The position numbers and the translations under genes were made by a program. From Limnephilus marmoratus (taxonomy: Eukaryota; Arthropoda; Insecta; Trichoptera; Limnephilidae): DNA of 64,000 nucleotides. Within the stretch, counting starts at the first letter, position 1, and each line of letters opens with the position of its first letter. The DNA lies in the NCBI GenBank assembly GCA_917880885.1, contig OU862913.1:40023460-40087459 (forward strand), in the 5' to 3' direction. Positions 10,965 through 24,300 of this stretch are shown here, in pieces. The notes beneath the pieces are model-generated. The model saw only the letters and a program-made list of their open reading frames with translations, was not told the origin of the DNA and ran no database searches.

Positions 10965-13299
10965 TATTACCTAATATTAAGACTGGGATCGTTTATATAA
11001 GATGGTATGTTCACTTAAGGGCCCGCGCAACCAGACTACCGATTTCTTACATATCTCCCTTAAACACATTCAGCCTTACTAAAAAAAACCACAGCACGCC
11101 CAATAACCCGTGTTATTGCAATAACATAAATAAACCCAGTATACACTAAAACAAGTTTCATTACCAATAACCTTTCCTACGTGGTCACGCTGTTAAAATG
11201 CATTGAAGATCTGAAAACATTGTATATGGTTTTAATTTACTAGGAAAGAATGTTGTTTTAATTTTTCTCCGCCAGGGGCGTTATTGGCGCGCCTATGCAT
11301 TAATTCTCAACGGCCCGCGATGAAAAGACAGCCCGGTGTGTTTTTATGGCGGGATGTCAAAAAAAATTGTTAGTGCCTAAATGTTGTGATTTTACTTAAT
11401 AATTTCTATTGTAGTGACGAATTTACTCTTCTATTCACATAATTGATATATTTACCATGTTATGTGTGTGGTTTACATCAGTTTAATCAAGTTATTGTAC
11501 AAACGCCGTACTTTCAAAGTTGGACTGTCAGAATATTGTTCTATAGTTTACTTAAAAGATAACATTTACATTTTAAGATCTTTATTTTAAGAGAATTTCT
11601 TAAAAGTGATATTTTTTTATAATATTAATATCTAATATATGTGTTCGTAAACCTATCAAAGAAAGTAACGTCTTTAGAGATGCAAGAAATCTGTTTGAAA
11701 TGTCGTTATTATTTCTAAGTTATTTTTTTGGCAATAAAAAAAACTTTGAATTTTTTTATTATTTTTTTATTGTATGCACGAGGAAAAAGTGAGGTGATAG
11801 TTTCCTTCCAAATTTATTACATAAAAGGACTGTGTTTTTGAAATTTTGATTTTTTTTTTTAATTTCTCTACGTTTTGGTCAAAAATGTTTGGGTAAGAAA
11901 TTTTTTCCGAGTTTGTATCTTAAAATATGGCAGTTTTTGAAAACTGAAGTGTATTTTAAATACACAAATCTAAATGGTAATTTTATCTAGTTTTCATAAA
12001 TGGTATTTGTTCTTACGACACCTTCAAAAATAAGAAATAGAACATTCAAAATACTTTGGAAAAATTTCAAATTTCGTTAGGATATCATTACTAAAACAGA
12101 GATAAACTACCCTCTCAGGCCGTGTAAACCAAGTAAGTGTATTTTTTTCAATGAACACTTTTTTTAATTAGTAATGTTTTCACATCCGCGGCCGTTTGTC
12201 AATTGAATAAAATTTTCACTGGGCTTTTTAGTACGTCTGGTTAAGTTTTAAAGCTCTTAAAAAATATATGTTATTATTGAAGATAATATCTAGATATTGC
12301 CGGCGCCGAAACGCAAACTATATAAAATTCCCTCGATAGAAAGTATGCTCCAAAAATTTTTATAAACACGTTTGTTTCAATTATTTTACAAGTTATACGT
12401 ATAAAAAAATTCACGGTGTTTCTTTAAATGATGTTTAAGATAATGCCCGCGAGATTTATGCTCTATTTTAAACGAGTCGTGTTTTATTAAACATTTTCGC
12501 ATCGATTTTGTCGCTGTAAATGTTAGCGCTCTCCTCAACATTCGTATTTTCGTATCTCTCTATCTTCTTCTTTTCGAGTCCGATTGCGGAGCCTTAAATG
12601 CGTGGTTACTTTTCAATAAAATAAACCACGAATATCCATTATTTTACAGAAAAGCGTAATACAGCTGGGTGGTTGAAATAAATGCCCGTCTGGCAGAAAC
12701 CCTCCTCTAGAATATAAATATTATGTATTTTTTTCTTTCTCACACTTTCATGCATCTCTAGAACATTTTTTAAAATCATACATTTAATAGGTGCTTTATT
12801 TTAACATATTTTGTATTGATTTTGTTCTAGTCATCAAGCCATATTTTGCAGGTTTTTATTTCATTTCTTTATTGCTTGTATACTCAGCACATTAAAATGT
12901 AAAAAAATTCTGTTTGACTATGTCTTTAAAATTAATTTAAAATGAAAAGGAACCCAATACCAATAATTGAAGAACACTTATTGTGTTTTCCATTGGTTCC
13001 GATAATGACTACGCAAGTTTTAACATATTTTCTAATATATTTTGGAAATACCCTCTTAATTAATAATTTTAGAGCGACGCCTTATGTATGATAATATGTT
13101 GATGATGATGATGATAGCCTTTTCACAAAAGTTGTTTATTGCGTAAATTCTGAAAATATAATCTGAATATATATTTTTTACTTTACCGAATCTCTATTTA
13201 AACGCCTTTTTTCAATACTTGCTCGTTTTATGAAAACAAAATAATAGTTTGAAGATTGAAACGTTTTTAGAATTAATCACAATAAACGATAGTCCGGTC
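10965..13299. other. Unassigned AT-rich stretch
   Basis: No credible exon was seen. It includes a short CpG-rich patch near 11275-11345 and AT-rich low-complexity DNA elsewhere. Nothing else could be supported. Confidence 0.4.
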
Positions 13300-13785
13300 G
13301 AGTTAGACAATTACCCTAGCACAAATTCCCAAGAAGCTGAAAATTTGCATGAACGTTAGAGAAACCATTATATAATGAAATTGTGAAAAGTCCCAATCGA
13401 TCGAAAAGTTTCAATAGATAGACTAATAGTTTTACTTATATGATGTACACAGACAGCGTAGTCATGCATGTTATAGGGAATACAACATTAGTAAATTTTA
13501 GAATCGCTTTTTCTCAGAAATAATGAATCTTAAGGGAAAAAGAGTAAATACAATTTTTGTAGATAATTAGATGTTCCACAATTTTTTTCTGAACTGGTTT
13601 TATCATAAAACTAACCGTTTCGCTGAAAAATCAAAAAAACCCGTTTGTGTGAACTTTGACCTTGAATAAATTTTTTTCCATTCATGGGATCGATTGGGAC
13701 TTTTCACTATTTTATTATAAAGGTATTCCTAACGTTCATGTAAATTTTCAGCTTTTTGGGAATTTATGCTAGGGTACCCCTATTT
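13300..13785. mobile_element. Foldback element with ~90-bp inverted arms
   Basis: Left arm 13312-13403 (CCCTAGCACAAATTCCC to AAAGTCCCAATCGATC) mirrors right arm 13688-13775 with a few mismatches. A 280-bp non-coding interior separates them. Confidence 0.7.
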
Positions 13786-14562
13786 TTCGGGCTATTTGGC
13801 CGGCCTACATACTACTACGAAGGAATGGGGACACCTTCGACATTTTCTATGTGTTTTATAAACTTCGCGCTGCATTTTTTATACCTATTCAATAGATAAG
13901 AACGTGGAATTGAGTCATGAAAACTATATATAAACGTTTTCCCACCCGTTTTTTTTTTGATTTTGTGAACTGTTATTAACGTTTTCTTTTATTTTTTTGT
14001 ATTTCTTAAGCATTGAATATGTAACTATTAATAGACACTTTTGTTTTGAAGAGTTTTAATTTTCAATAAAACTCAAATTTTCTTTTAAGGTTATTCTTGA
14101 TTAAGTTAAATATTAGTAAGGTGGTTGCCTTCCGTCAGTATTCGAATACTACTATTATTCAAAATTCTGTAATCCGTCCTGCGGCTGTTTTGGTTTGGCA
14201 TTCCATTCCTTTGTCTTCAGTTATTTTCCGACTAATAATGATCATCGTTTACAGGGTGACCTGACAATTGTTGAAAATTACAATTTTTTGTACATTATTT
14301 ACCAATTTCAAAAATAAAATCAACTTCAAAAATACCCTTAATAGTAAATTGGTATGAATATCAAACAAATTTATACACAGTGTCGATTTGTTTGTACATG
14401 CGCAATAGAGAAGCAAATCTTTCCTTGATGTATTTGAATGAAAATATATTATTCGGCGGTACATCCTCTCTGCACATCCCCTCGGGTCACTTAGATATAT
14501 TTTATGTAATTAGTTGTGCCATATTATCTCTAAACCGACTGCACATATATATATATTTTTTA
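13786..14562. other. Unassigned AT-rich stretch
   Basis: No exon, RNA gene or clear repeat was recognised. Confidence 0.4.
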
Positions 14563-14905
14563 CATGAGCTCCACACAGGAGGCCCTGAGAAAAATTATTT
14601 CCCTCAGGGCCTATGTCATCTTTGGGGATGCTGTGTGGAGGTTTTTTTTTTTTTAAAAGTAAGGAGAGGAGAGTTCTGGGAAGGAAAAGGGTTTAAGGAG
14701 TGGGTAGGAATCTGGGGTTTAGTGTGTCCTGGTCGTCCGCCTCCAAGACCTAGACAGACCTCACCCCATGAAACCGGGCACCCCTGCTAATTCACCAAAC
14801 GTAGCGAACCACTTGAGGTGACCTATGGCAGAAGTGTTGGTTATCCAATAAATGTTCCTGGGGCGGCAGTACCCATTCCCGCCTCCCAAATTGTAAGTAC
14901 GCCGG
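14563..14905 (-). mobile_element. Family G element
   Basis: In reverse complement it begins GGGAGGCGGGAATGGGTACT and ends in the LINE-1 tail (GGCCCTGAGG / CCTCAGGGCC hairpin, CTGTGTGGAG, poly(A)). It has no open frame of note. Confidence 0.75.
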
Positions 14906-14988
14906 GGACCAATTGTCAACGGATCAACTGTCATGGATCCGTTAACAGACCTCGCGTATACCAATAACAATAATTAATTGTTAAAAAG

Positions 14989-15050
14989 AGTCTCCGTACA
15001 GCCTCCCCATAGAAGACAGGCCTTCAGGGAAATTATTTACATAAATGCTT
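14989..15050 (+). repeat. Decayed family G / LINE-1 tail
   Basis: It contains TCTCCGTACAGCCTCCCCAT and CAGGGAAATTATTT, a diverged copy of the shared tail. It lies only about 115 bases upstream of the TATA box. Confidence 0.45.
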
Positions 15051-15164
15051 CCTGTTTGCAAAAAATAACTGGCATTCAGAGGGTTAGGAGAGTTATTCAT
15101 GAATAATTTACATATGAGAGAGAAAAATTCTTATCTCTTGTGACACCAAGTGCAAATATACTGA

Positions 15165-15200
15165 TATAAATATGAAAGTAAAGCTCGTTGACTCACAGTT
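15165..15200 (+). promoter_or_regulatory. Putative core promoter: TATA box and initiator
   Basis: TATAAATA lies at 15165-15172. An arthropod-type initiator-like stretch, TCACAGTT, begins at 15193, about 28-30 bases downstream. That would give a 5' UTR of about 78 nt before the ATG at 15274. The spacing is right for a TATA/Inr promoter. Use of this start is inferred. Confidence 0.5.
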
Positions 15201-15273
15201 GGAGTTCAACTCTTCGGGTGATAAAAACAGAGTTTTTTTAAAAATAAATTCGGTGTTGTAAAATTTTTTCAAA

Positions 15274-15340
15274 ATGAAATTCCTAGAAATTGTGTTAACG
15301 GTTTTAGTGGTGGCAAAATTCGTGGGAGCACAGAGGGAAG
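15274..15340 (+). CDS. Exon 1: signal peptide
   Basis: The exon encodes [20 protein letters not shown] and two more residues: a short basic start, a hydrophobic core and a small-residue cleavage region near Gly-Ala. It ends in phase 1 before a GTAAGA donor. The next in-frame partner is 12.7 kb downstream, and the split Gly codon is completed there as G|GA. Confidence 0.85.
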
Positions 15341-18300
15341 GTAAGAATATTTTCCATACTTTATAAACAGTCCCACTTCGTAATATTAAAGTTAAATTAG
15401 TATTTGAATACAATATATTAGTTTTTTTTTTAAATATATATTATACAGTTTGATTATGCTTTGGAAGGCGAAATAACTGCCACGCGTAATAATAATAAAA
15501 TTAATAGCAAAACTTGTTGATATTTTAAATAAAATCAACTGTTTTTATTTTGGATACATTTTTAGATTTTCACGACCAAAAGTATTTTCATTATTTGTTT
15601 TTGGGATGTTATGCCATGTTGCGCTACCTCCTTCTATAGCCAACGTTTCGGACAGTTGGCTAAAGCAGGAGGTAGCGCAACACGGCATAACACTCCAAAA
15701 ACAAATAAAGAAAATGTTTTTAATTTATTATAAACTATAACATGAAGGAAAAATCTATATATTCACATACAGGGTGTCCGGTGGCAGAATTCGGTTTTAA
15801 ATTTCGAATTTCTCTGTAACGGATAAGCGGACGAGCGGGGAGGGGGCGGCGTTAGCTTTGTCGTTCGTGCGGATTATTTAGTCACGATCAGTCACGATGT
15901 CGCAGTGGACTGGAGAGGAACGTGCGTTCGTAATCGAAGCCTATTTCAAGGCTAACGATTCGTGTGAAATTGCGCGTCGAAGATTTAGTATGCGTTACAT
16001 TATTCGACGTTTAAGTGATGCCCCAAGTGAAGATTTGATTCGATCATGTATCCGGAGGTTCCGGGCAACATGTTCGGCGGCAAACGACTCACAGCTGGGG
16101 CCCAGGAGGACGTCAAGAACAAATGAAAACATCGAACTCGTCACGAACAGTTTGCGCGATAATCCGCGTCAGTCCATACGCAAGAGAGCGGCTATCCTAG
16201 GGCTTCCAAAAACTATTGTGCACGAAATATTGAAGAAGGACCTTAAATTTCATCCTTTTAAGATTCAAATTGTGCAAGCGCTTAAACCTAATAATTACAA
16301 TTTATGTCAAATTTCCTGTCTGACAATGTTAGAGCGATTTCGTATAGTAAACACTATCTTTTGGAGTGATGAAGCCCATTTTCATTTAAATGGAAGTGTA
16401 AATAAGCAGAATTGTCGTTATTGGTCACCTAAGGGACAGAACCCACGTTTAAAACATCAACAGCCACTTCACAGTCCCAAAGTGACGGTTTGGTATGCAT
16501 TGTCTAGCAGTGGAATAATCGGACCTTATTTTTTTAAAAAACGTCGAAGGCAAGCCATTACTGTGAACGGGGTTTCTTATCGGGGCATGCTTAACGATTA
16601 TTTTTTGCCTAAAATAGGAGAACATCTTGCCTCCAATTCACACACATGGTTCCAGCAAGATGGCGCGATCATTCGCGAAGTTAATGGTATCCCGATATCA
16701 TTTCTCTAGCGAGTGGCACGAAATACTGAGGCCAGATTTCAAGAGTGTGTCCGACGTGATGGTCTACATTTAGACGAAATAATTTTTAAGAAATAAAATC
16801 CGCACTTCTCCTCTTTGTAACAGTTATTGAAATAAATGTGTATCCTAAGCAGTTTATTTTTTATTTAAGTTTTAAAGCCTAATTCTGCCACCGGACACCC
16901 TGTATATATATATACATATCACAATTATATATATTTTTATTGTTTTACCTAACTTTTTTATTTATATACTGTTTATGGATTAAATAGATTAACTGGCAAT
17001 GATTGTATGCGCATTTTTAGTGAAACCAGTGATTTTCATGGGTAACTTTTTTTTTTTACATGAGGCCCTGAGGAAAATAATTTCTCTCAGGGCCTATGTC
17101 GTCTTTGGGGATGCTGTGTGGAGGATTTTTTTTAAGGAAAGGAAGGAGAGGAGAGTTCTGGGAAGGAAAAGGGTTTAAGGGGTGGGTAGGAATCTGGGGT
17201 TCAGTATGTCCTGCTCATCCGCCTCCAAGACCTAAACAAACCTCACCCCATGAACCCGGGCACCCCTGCTAAATCACCAAACGTAGCGAACCACTTGGGG
17301 TGACCTATGGCAGAGGTGTTGGTTATCCAATAAAGGTTCCCCGCCTCCTAAATTTATTAAACTAGTGCCTATATTAAAATGCAGTTTGATGAAAAACTGA
17401 TAATTTTTTTTTTAATTTAGTACATTTTTATTAAGAGATTTATTAATTTAAAATGCCTACTTGCATTTAATGGAACATTTTTTGAAAATGAAAGCCTTTT
17501 TTTATTTTTTTTTTTTACATTAACTCCACACAGGAGGCCCTGAGGAAAATAATTTCCCTCAGGGCCTATGTCATCTAGGATGCTGTGTGGAGGGTCTTTT
17601 TGAGGAGAGGAAGGAATGAACATTGGTCTTGAAGAGACCCATGTTGTAGGAAGGAGGAAACACAGAGGCCGGCAAATCATTCCACAGCCGAGCTGTTGAA
17701 CACAAGAACGAGTCGAAGAAACGACCCGTTCTCATGTGACAAATTTCAACTGTGTACAAATGTTGGGCACGCGTTTGGCGTGTTTCCCGACTATGCACCG
17801 GTGCCGAAGGGATCAATGATGCTTGTTCCTCGGAGCATCTTCCATTGTAATACCGGTAGAACAAGCATAGCATTCCCACCCGACGCCTGTGCTCTAAAGA
17901 TTGCAATCCGTCTGTTAAGATGGGAGAATCTATCAAACGGACCGCCCGTTTCTGCACAGAGTGGAGGGTATTTTTCAGGTATTTTGGAGCTCCAGACCAG
18001 AGGTGGCTGCCAAATTCAACCGTGGGGCGCACTTGCGATTTGTACAGGGTTAGCAGTTGTGTACTATTAAAGTATCTGCGGGCCCTGTACAGTACGCCCA
18101 GTTTAAAAAAAATTGAATCAGATTTTTTTTTTAAATCGATTTAAAACAAAATATAAATACCCTAAGGGTGGGTTTCTTCATTTACCGAGAATGCTAAATG
18201 CAATGCTAATTGTAAAAGTAAACGATCGAAATTTAAAATTTTCTATGCATTTGACCGTTTACTTTTACAATTACCATTGCATTTAGCATTCTCGGTAAAT

Positions 18301-21300
18301 GAAGAATTCCATCAGTGGCTGACAAAAATGTTTCGAAAATAAGAGGTCTCAGTAACCGAATTGGTTAGACGAGAGATCAGTAGCCGTATTGTTTAAAGCG
18401 TATGTCTGTTAGACGAAAGATCCTGGGTTCGAGTCCCAGTTGTGAACATTATCTTTTGAGAAGTTGGGACTCTTGGGTCTTCTTCTTCCTTGCGCTGTCC
18501 CAACTCATTGCCAAGGTAGGCTGTTGGGGTCGGCTCTTCTCGCTCTCAGGTTGTAATTTCTTCTGTTCTGAGTATCGCCTTCATCCAGGCCGTTTCTCTG
18601 AAGAATTTTGGGGCATGGTTTCATCCAGGAGTTCTTTAGTCTTCTGAATGATTTTTGTTTTTTTTACATGAATACCGCACAAGAGTCCCAACTGCTCCGG
18701 GCTGGAGCCAGTGGGACTATGGCATCCCCAATTGGGGTATGATGTGAGGCTGAAGGCAGTGGGGAGGAGAAGGAGATAGGGAAGAGGAAGGTGGAGAAGT
18801 ACCTGGCTATTCAGATCTGGTCACCAAACACGGCAGAAGCCATTTCAAGCAACGTTTCAATTCTGAATGGTGGTCTTACACCAGGGCGATACTGAGAGTA
18901 TCTTCCACTCTGGAACGTGCCGCAAATATACTATATATTATTTTAAATGAATAAATTGTGAAACACAAATTAATCAAATAAAAGTTATTTGCCACGCCGG
19001 GATTCGATCCCGCGACCTTCGGAATGCAAGTCAAGCGCCTTACCGCTGCACTACACCTATGACTGTCGATGAAGCTCCATAGACATTGCCTGCTTCAATG
19101 TGTAGTCTGATGGTCTCCGTTTTATGTGCCCATACCATCTCAACTGTCATTCCTCCAGCTTACTGTATATTGGGACTCTTGTGGGATATTAACATTATTT
19201 TATTTATTATTTTTTAAATCATGCTATTTTTGACTGAGCGTAAGAAATTCGAATTTTAACTCTGCTGTTGTGCTTTTGATCTGTCTGTATTTTTTTGTAC
19301 GTTCCGTTTCCGATTGGGCGTGGTATTCCGAAGAAAGTGTGAAAAAAAATTGTTTCTCAGATTGTTTCTTTGGATGAATTATATAATTTCTTATTTAAAA
19401 TTATTTAAAAAGTTACGATAAATAAATGGTTTATAGTAGGTAGGTATTTAAGTACCCGATTATAAATATTATGTTTAAGGAGGAAGTTTTGGTTTAGATT
19501 TCTTAAAAATGAAAAATTTAAAAACTCACTCTTTTGGACACGAGACATGCTTGCTGAAATCCCCGGCATTGCCCGGACTTAACGCATTTTGTGTAGATGT
19601 GGGAAAGTAATTTATTGTTTGAAAAACTTTCTTATAATAATAATAATTTTTGAAGGGTATTCGCATTTTTTTGGTTATCTCCTACCTTTTTAATTGTTTC
19701 AAATTCAGAAAGATAGCATTCAATAATATGGGAAAAAAAGTTAGTTGAAGACGTGCTACTATGCCGTTCTTGGGCATGCTGTGTAGATTACACCGCTTAT
19801 TAAGTGGGTGTATTAAATAGGAAAACCTTACAGTGGACAGCTTTGTTTCCTATCGGAAAGTGGGACGCCAAACCTTGTCCATGACGAGGTATGCTGTCAC
19901 TGCGATAGGCATGAAACCTTTCTCAAGGGTAGGCATATGGTGTTACCACCGCAATTACGTGAGGATGAGGAGATGAGTGAAATTAAACATAGTTTAATAA
20001 ATACAATTGAAGTTCTATTCAAATAAACAAGCATATAGATGGTAATATTGAATCGACTCATCCCCAGACCGTTTGATAACTAATGCTAACCTAACTAACG
20101 TGTAGTTGAGCTGATTCAGCTGATGATGATCGGAGATGCCCTCTCCCCGGGATCCACGGCTGCATCCGGCGAAGGCGTGCTGGCCCTCAATCCAGCAAAG
20201 GCGTGTGCCCTTCGACGTCCTCCGATCGGTCTCGGGGACTCCGCTGGTGTCGTCGTATTGTCGTCTACTCGGTCCCAGGCGCGGTTATACTTGCGCGTGG
20301 CGGAAAAATTCGGCAAAGATCCGCGCATTTCTCAAATACGGCAACCGACCATCTAGGCCTTTAAGGTTACTTCCTTTTATCGGCCAACACGTACGAGGCG
20401 AGCAAGGATGGCACTATTTAGTTCCGATTAACAAATCGACCCCCACATTGCACCGGGAGCTTCCATCAGCGAATTTACGGAACCGGCCAGGTTTCTGCGT
20501 CACGCGCATTCCCGTAAAAAACTCAATCCGCACTCACGAATACATTTGTTTAAGTTCCAGTCTCAGATACTTCATTAAATTGAAAGTAATATTAGATTAC
20601 GCTCGACAATGTTCACATTTAAATCCAACAAAAATGGCACCGACGTCTCGTTCCGGTCTGTGCCCACCAGGCCGCAATGAAAAGTGGTTCGTCAAAACGG
20701 AGAATATTTGGCTGTCAAAAAAAACCATAGACAAGTAAAATTTCGGTAAGCACAGTACTTGACCGCGATTGTTATAAAATAGTCAATATTTTCATAACAG
20801 ACAATATTATAGTTATAGAAATGTGAAATATGAGATTGACGAAAATGACTTCAATATGAGAGGTCTCGGTAGCCGTATTGTTTAAGGCGTTTGTCTCAGT
20901 TAGACAAGAGATCCTGGGTTCGAGTCCCAGTTGTTACCATTATCTTTTAATTTTGTTCTTTTTGCTCTTAATTTAAGTTTAATCTTAAAAATAGGAACTG
21001 ATTGTGGAAAAACTCAAACATGCGATTAAGTAGGTCCCAACCAATGATATAATATAAAAAAAATGGAATTAAAGTAGTACTAGGTATTAAAAAAGTACAA
21101 ACTATTTCAATTGTACCTACCTCTATCTGTAACTGCGGTTCAATAAACTCTGAGACTTTTGCTATGAATTTAATTATCATTTTAAACAATTGAAACCAAA
21201 AGTGGGAAAAATCCAAACATATGATTAAGTAGGTACCTACTTATTCCGTGATTTTTCACAGGTCTGCGCTAGGTATTCAAGTACTTATTTCGGTTGGGCT

Positions 21301-24300
21301 TCTTTTTTTATATTAGTGTGTGCAGGAGTGACGGGGGTATGAATCCATCCCTCCAACTGCGGTGCAAGGCGATTGGTTGAGGGATTCTGGATGGAGAGTT
21401 CAAAATACCTCCTCAACCAGTCTCTCTCGATCCGGCCCACCACGCAGCAGGTGTTTCACCAATTTTACATTTTATATTAATTTAAACAACTTTCTTTTTA
21501 TAATAACTTTTGAAGGATATTTTCTACCCTTTTTTAATTGTTTCCAATTCAAAAATCCAATTATATGGGCAAAAAATAGTTGAAGATTATATTGCTCATT
21601 CTGAAATTTTTAATATGAAATTGGCAAAAATTACTTCAAAATGAGAGGTCTCCATAGCAGAATTGATCAAAGCATTCCTCTCAGTTAGACGAGAGATCCT
21701 GGGTTCGAGTTCCAGTTGCCACCATTATCCTTTAATATTTCTGTTTCTTGGACGTTTTCATATTTCGTTTAGATTTTTAGTATTCTCTTCCTCTTCAATG
21801 AAGTTGATTAAATTAGAGGCAGTAGTATTTTTTAAAATCAATATAAAAAAATTAATTATTATTTCGTGTAAGTATCAAGTAAGTAAGTAAATAAGTAAGT
21901 AGTAAGTCAAGAAACCATATTACATACACTTCACAAAAATAATATTATTACATTAATTTATAAAGCCAATCTGTCACGACTTATAATATTATGTAAGTTT
22001 TGGAAGATAGTTGCACTTTTTGACCCTTATTTTGTTTTTTTCCCTATTTTATATTTTTATTTAATTAATTATAATGTATTACTAAAAAAAAACATGGTAA
22101 CACATTATTCCCAATGAGTTAAGAAACAAACTCATTACGGGAAGGACAGACACATATAAGTACATTTTACATAAATATTACATAGATATTACAAGTTAAA
22201 AAAATAAATAAATAAAATTAATAATAAAAAAAGATGTATTGTCAAGAATAGAGATTTTTGAAATACTGAGTGACATTCATACACATAAACCATAAAAATA
22301 AAATAAAATAAACGTATGAAGGCGAGCGAATCATTTAAAAACATTTAAAGCGAATCATTTAAAAACATTTTCAAAAAATATTCTTTAAGCCTTTAAATTA
22401 ATATTTTTTTGTTAGCTACTGGTTGCTTTATTTCATGAGGTAATGCATTGTATTGTTTAAATGCAGTATATTGTAATGAGTTAATACCAAATTTAGTTGT
22501 GTGGGTAGATGATGCTAGGTGCATTTGATTTTGAGATCGTGTTTCGTGCTGGTGTATGTCTGAATTAAAGGCTGGTCTGATGGTAGTGTGTGAGGATCTA
22601 TGTATGATTTGTAATATTGCACTAGTGATATTGTATTTTGGTAGGACAGTAAAAGGAAGTATGTTTGTCTTTGAATATATATGTTTATCCCACGGCAGAT
22701 GGTAAATATTCCTTATAGCTTGATTTTGAATCATAATAGTTAATCAGAATAGTTCCCCAGATACTAACTAAATAACTCAGATGAGAGTGAATCATCGCAT
22801 AGTAAGTGGCCCGTAGTAGAGATGTGGAGAGAAGACCTTGGAGTCGGTACAGTACACCGGTTATTGGGGAAATTTTCGATTTCACATGCTCAACATGGAA
22901 GTTCCACGAAAGTTTAGAGTCTATTAAGAGCCCTGAATATTTCGTAACTTCTATATTTTGGAGTTTTTCAGTTCCAAGTGAGATATTCATGGACGCATAA
23001 TCCTTATTACCGAAAGTTTGGTATCGCGTTTTTTTTATATTGAGGCTCAATTTATTAATACGCAGCCAATTAGCTAGAATTGCGACATCTACATTAATTA
23101 GAGACTCAAGGTCACTCAGGCTTGTACTGTGATAGTAGATTACAGTATCATCCGCATAAAGTTGGAGTTTTCCAGAGATACCACATTTAGTTATATCATT
23201 GACATATAGCAAGAAAAGCAGAGGGCCAAGAATTGATCCCTGTGGCACTCCACATGTGATTCTACCTAAGTCACTCGAGACTCCTTTGACTTCGACAAGA
23301 CAAAATCTATCATCTAAGTAGCTTCGGAGGAGATTTAGGGGCTTCCCAACAATTCCCAAATATTCCAATTTCTTTAAGAGAATTTCATGATTGACCGTAT
23401 CAAAGGCTTTTTGAGATCTATAAATATGGCTGCCACATATTCACCCTGGTCTATATACTGTTGAAGGGTAGAGATAAAAAATAGGCAAATTCAAAACTTG
23501 TATGACAATATGATGTGCAAAATTATTATTATTAATTATTAAAATTCTGCACAAGAATTCTATGAAATATATTATATTTAGAAATATAAATATAATATAT
23601 TCTCTGAAAAGCATTAACACGTTTTTTTTACTGTATTTTTTAAATGCAGTCTTTTTCCTACTTTTTCCTCCGTGAGGAACAATCTAATGAGTGATAATAT
23701 GAAAAGTTTATATCAAAATTTTATAGCGGCCTCCGTAGTCAAGGGGTAAGGCTCTCAACCAGCAAACCAAAAGTTGCGGGTTCAAATCCCGTGAGCGCCA
23801 ATAAATTTTATTTCATTATTTAATCTTATTTCACAATTAATCAAATAAAAATAATACGCGGTACGACCCAGATTGGAAAATACTGTCAGTATCGCCATGG
23901 TGAAAGACCACCATTCAAAACAGATATTTTTTGTTTTGAAATGGCTTATGCTGTGTTTGGTGACCAGATCTGAATTCCCAGGTACTTCCTTACCTACCTC
24001 TTCCCTTTCTTATTTCCGTTTCCACCACCGTAAGTCTTACAACATTCATTGAAAAATTTGGAAACACTTTTTTTGTGTCTAGAATTACTTGCTGAAGTCC
24101 CCGGCATTGCCCGGGCTTTACGCATCTTTTTTCCTTTTTTTATTTGGAAAACTATCTTTTTACAATAACTCTCAAAGTTATTTCCAAAAAAACATTTTTT
24201 TTGTTTTTTTTCTACCTTTTTTAATTGTAACTAATTAAAAAAAATTGCATCCGATAATTTTGAAAAAAATAATTGAAGATAATATTGTTCATTCTAAAAT

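Noticed and set aside
20136..20738. 200-codon frame as a host gene
   Set aside because: No recognisable domain, overlapping open frames and no splice context.
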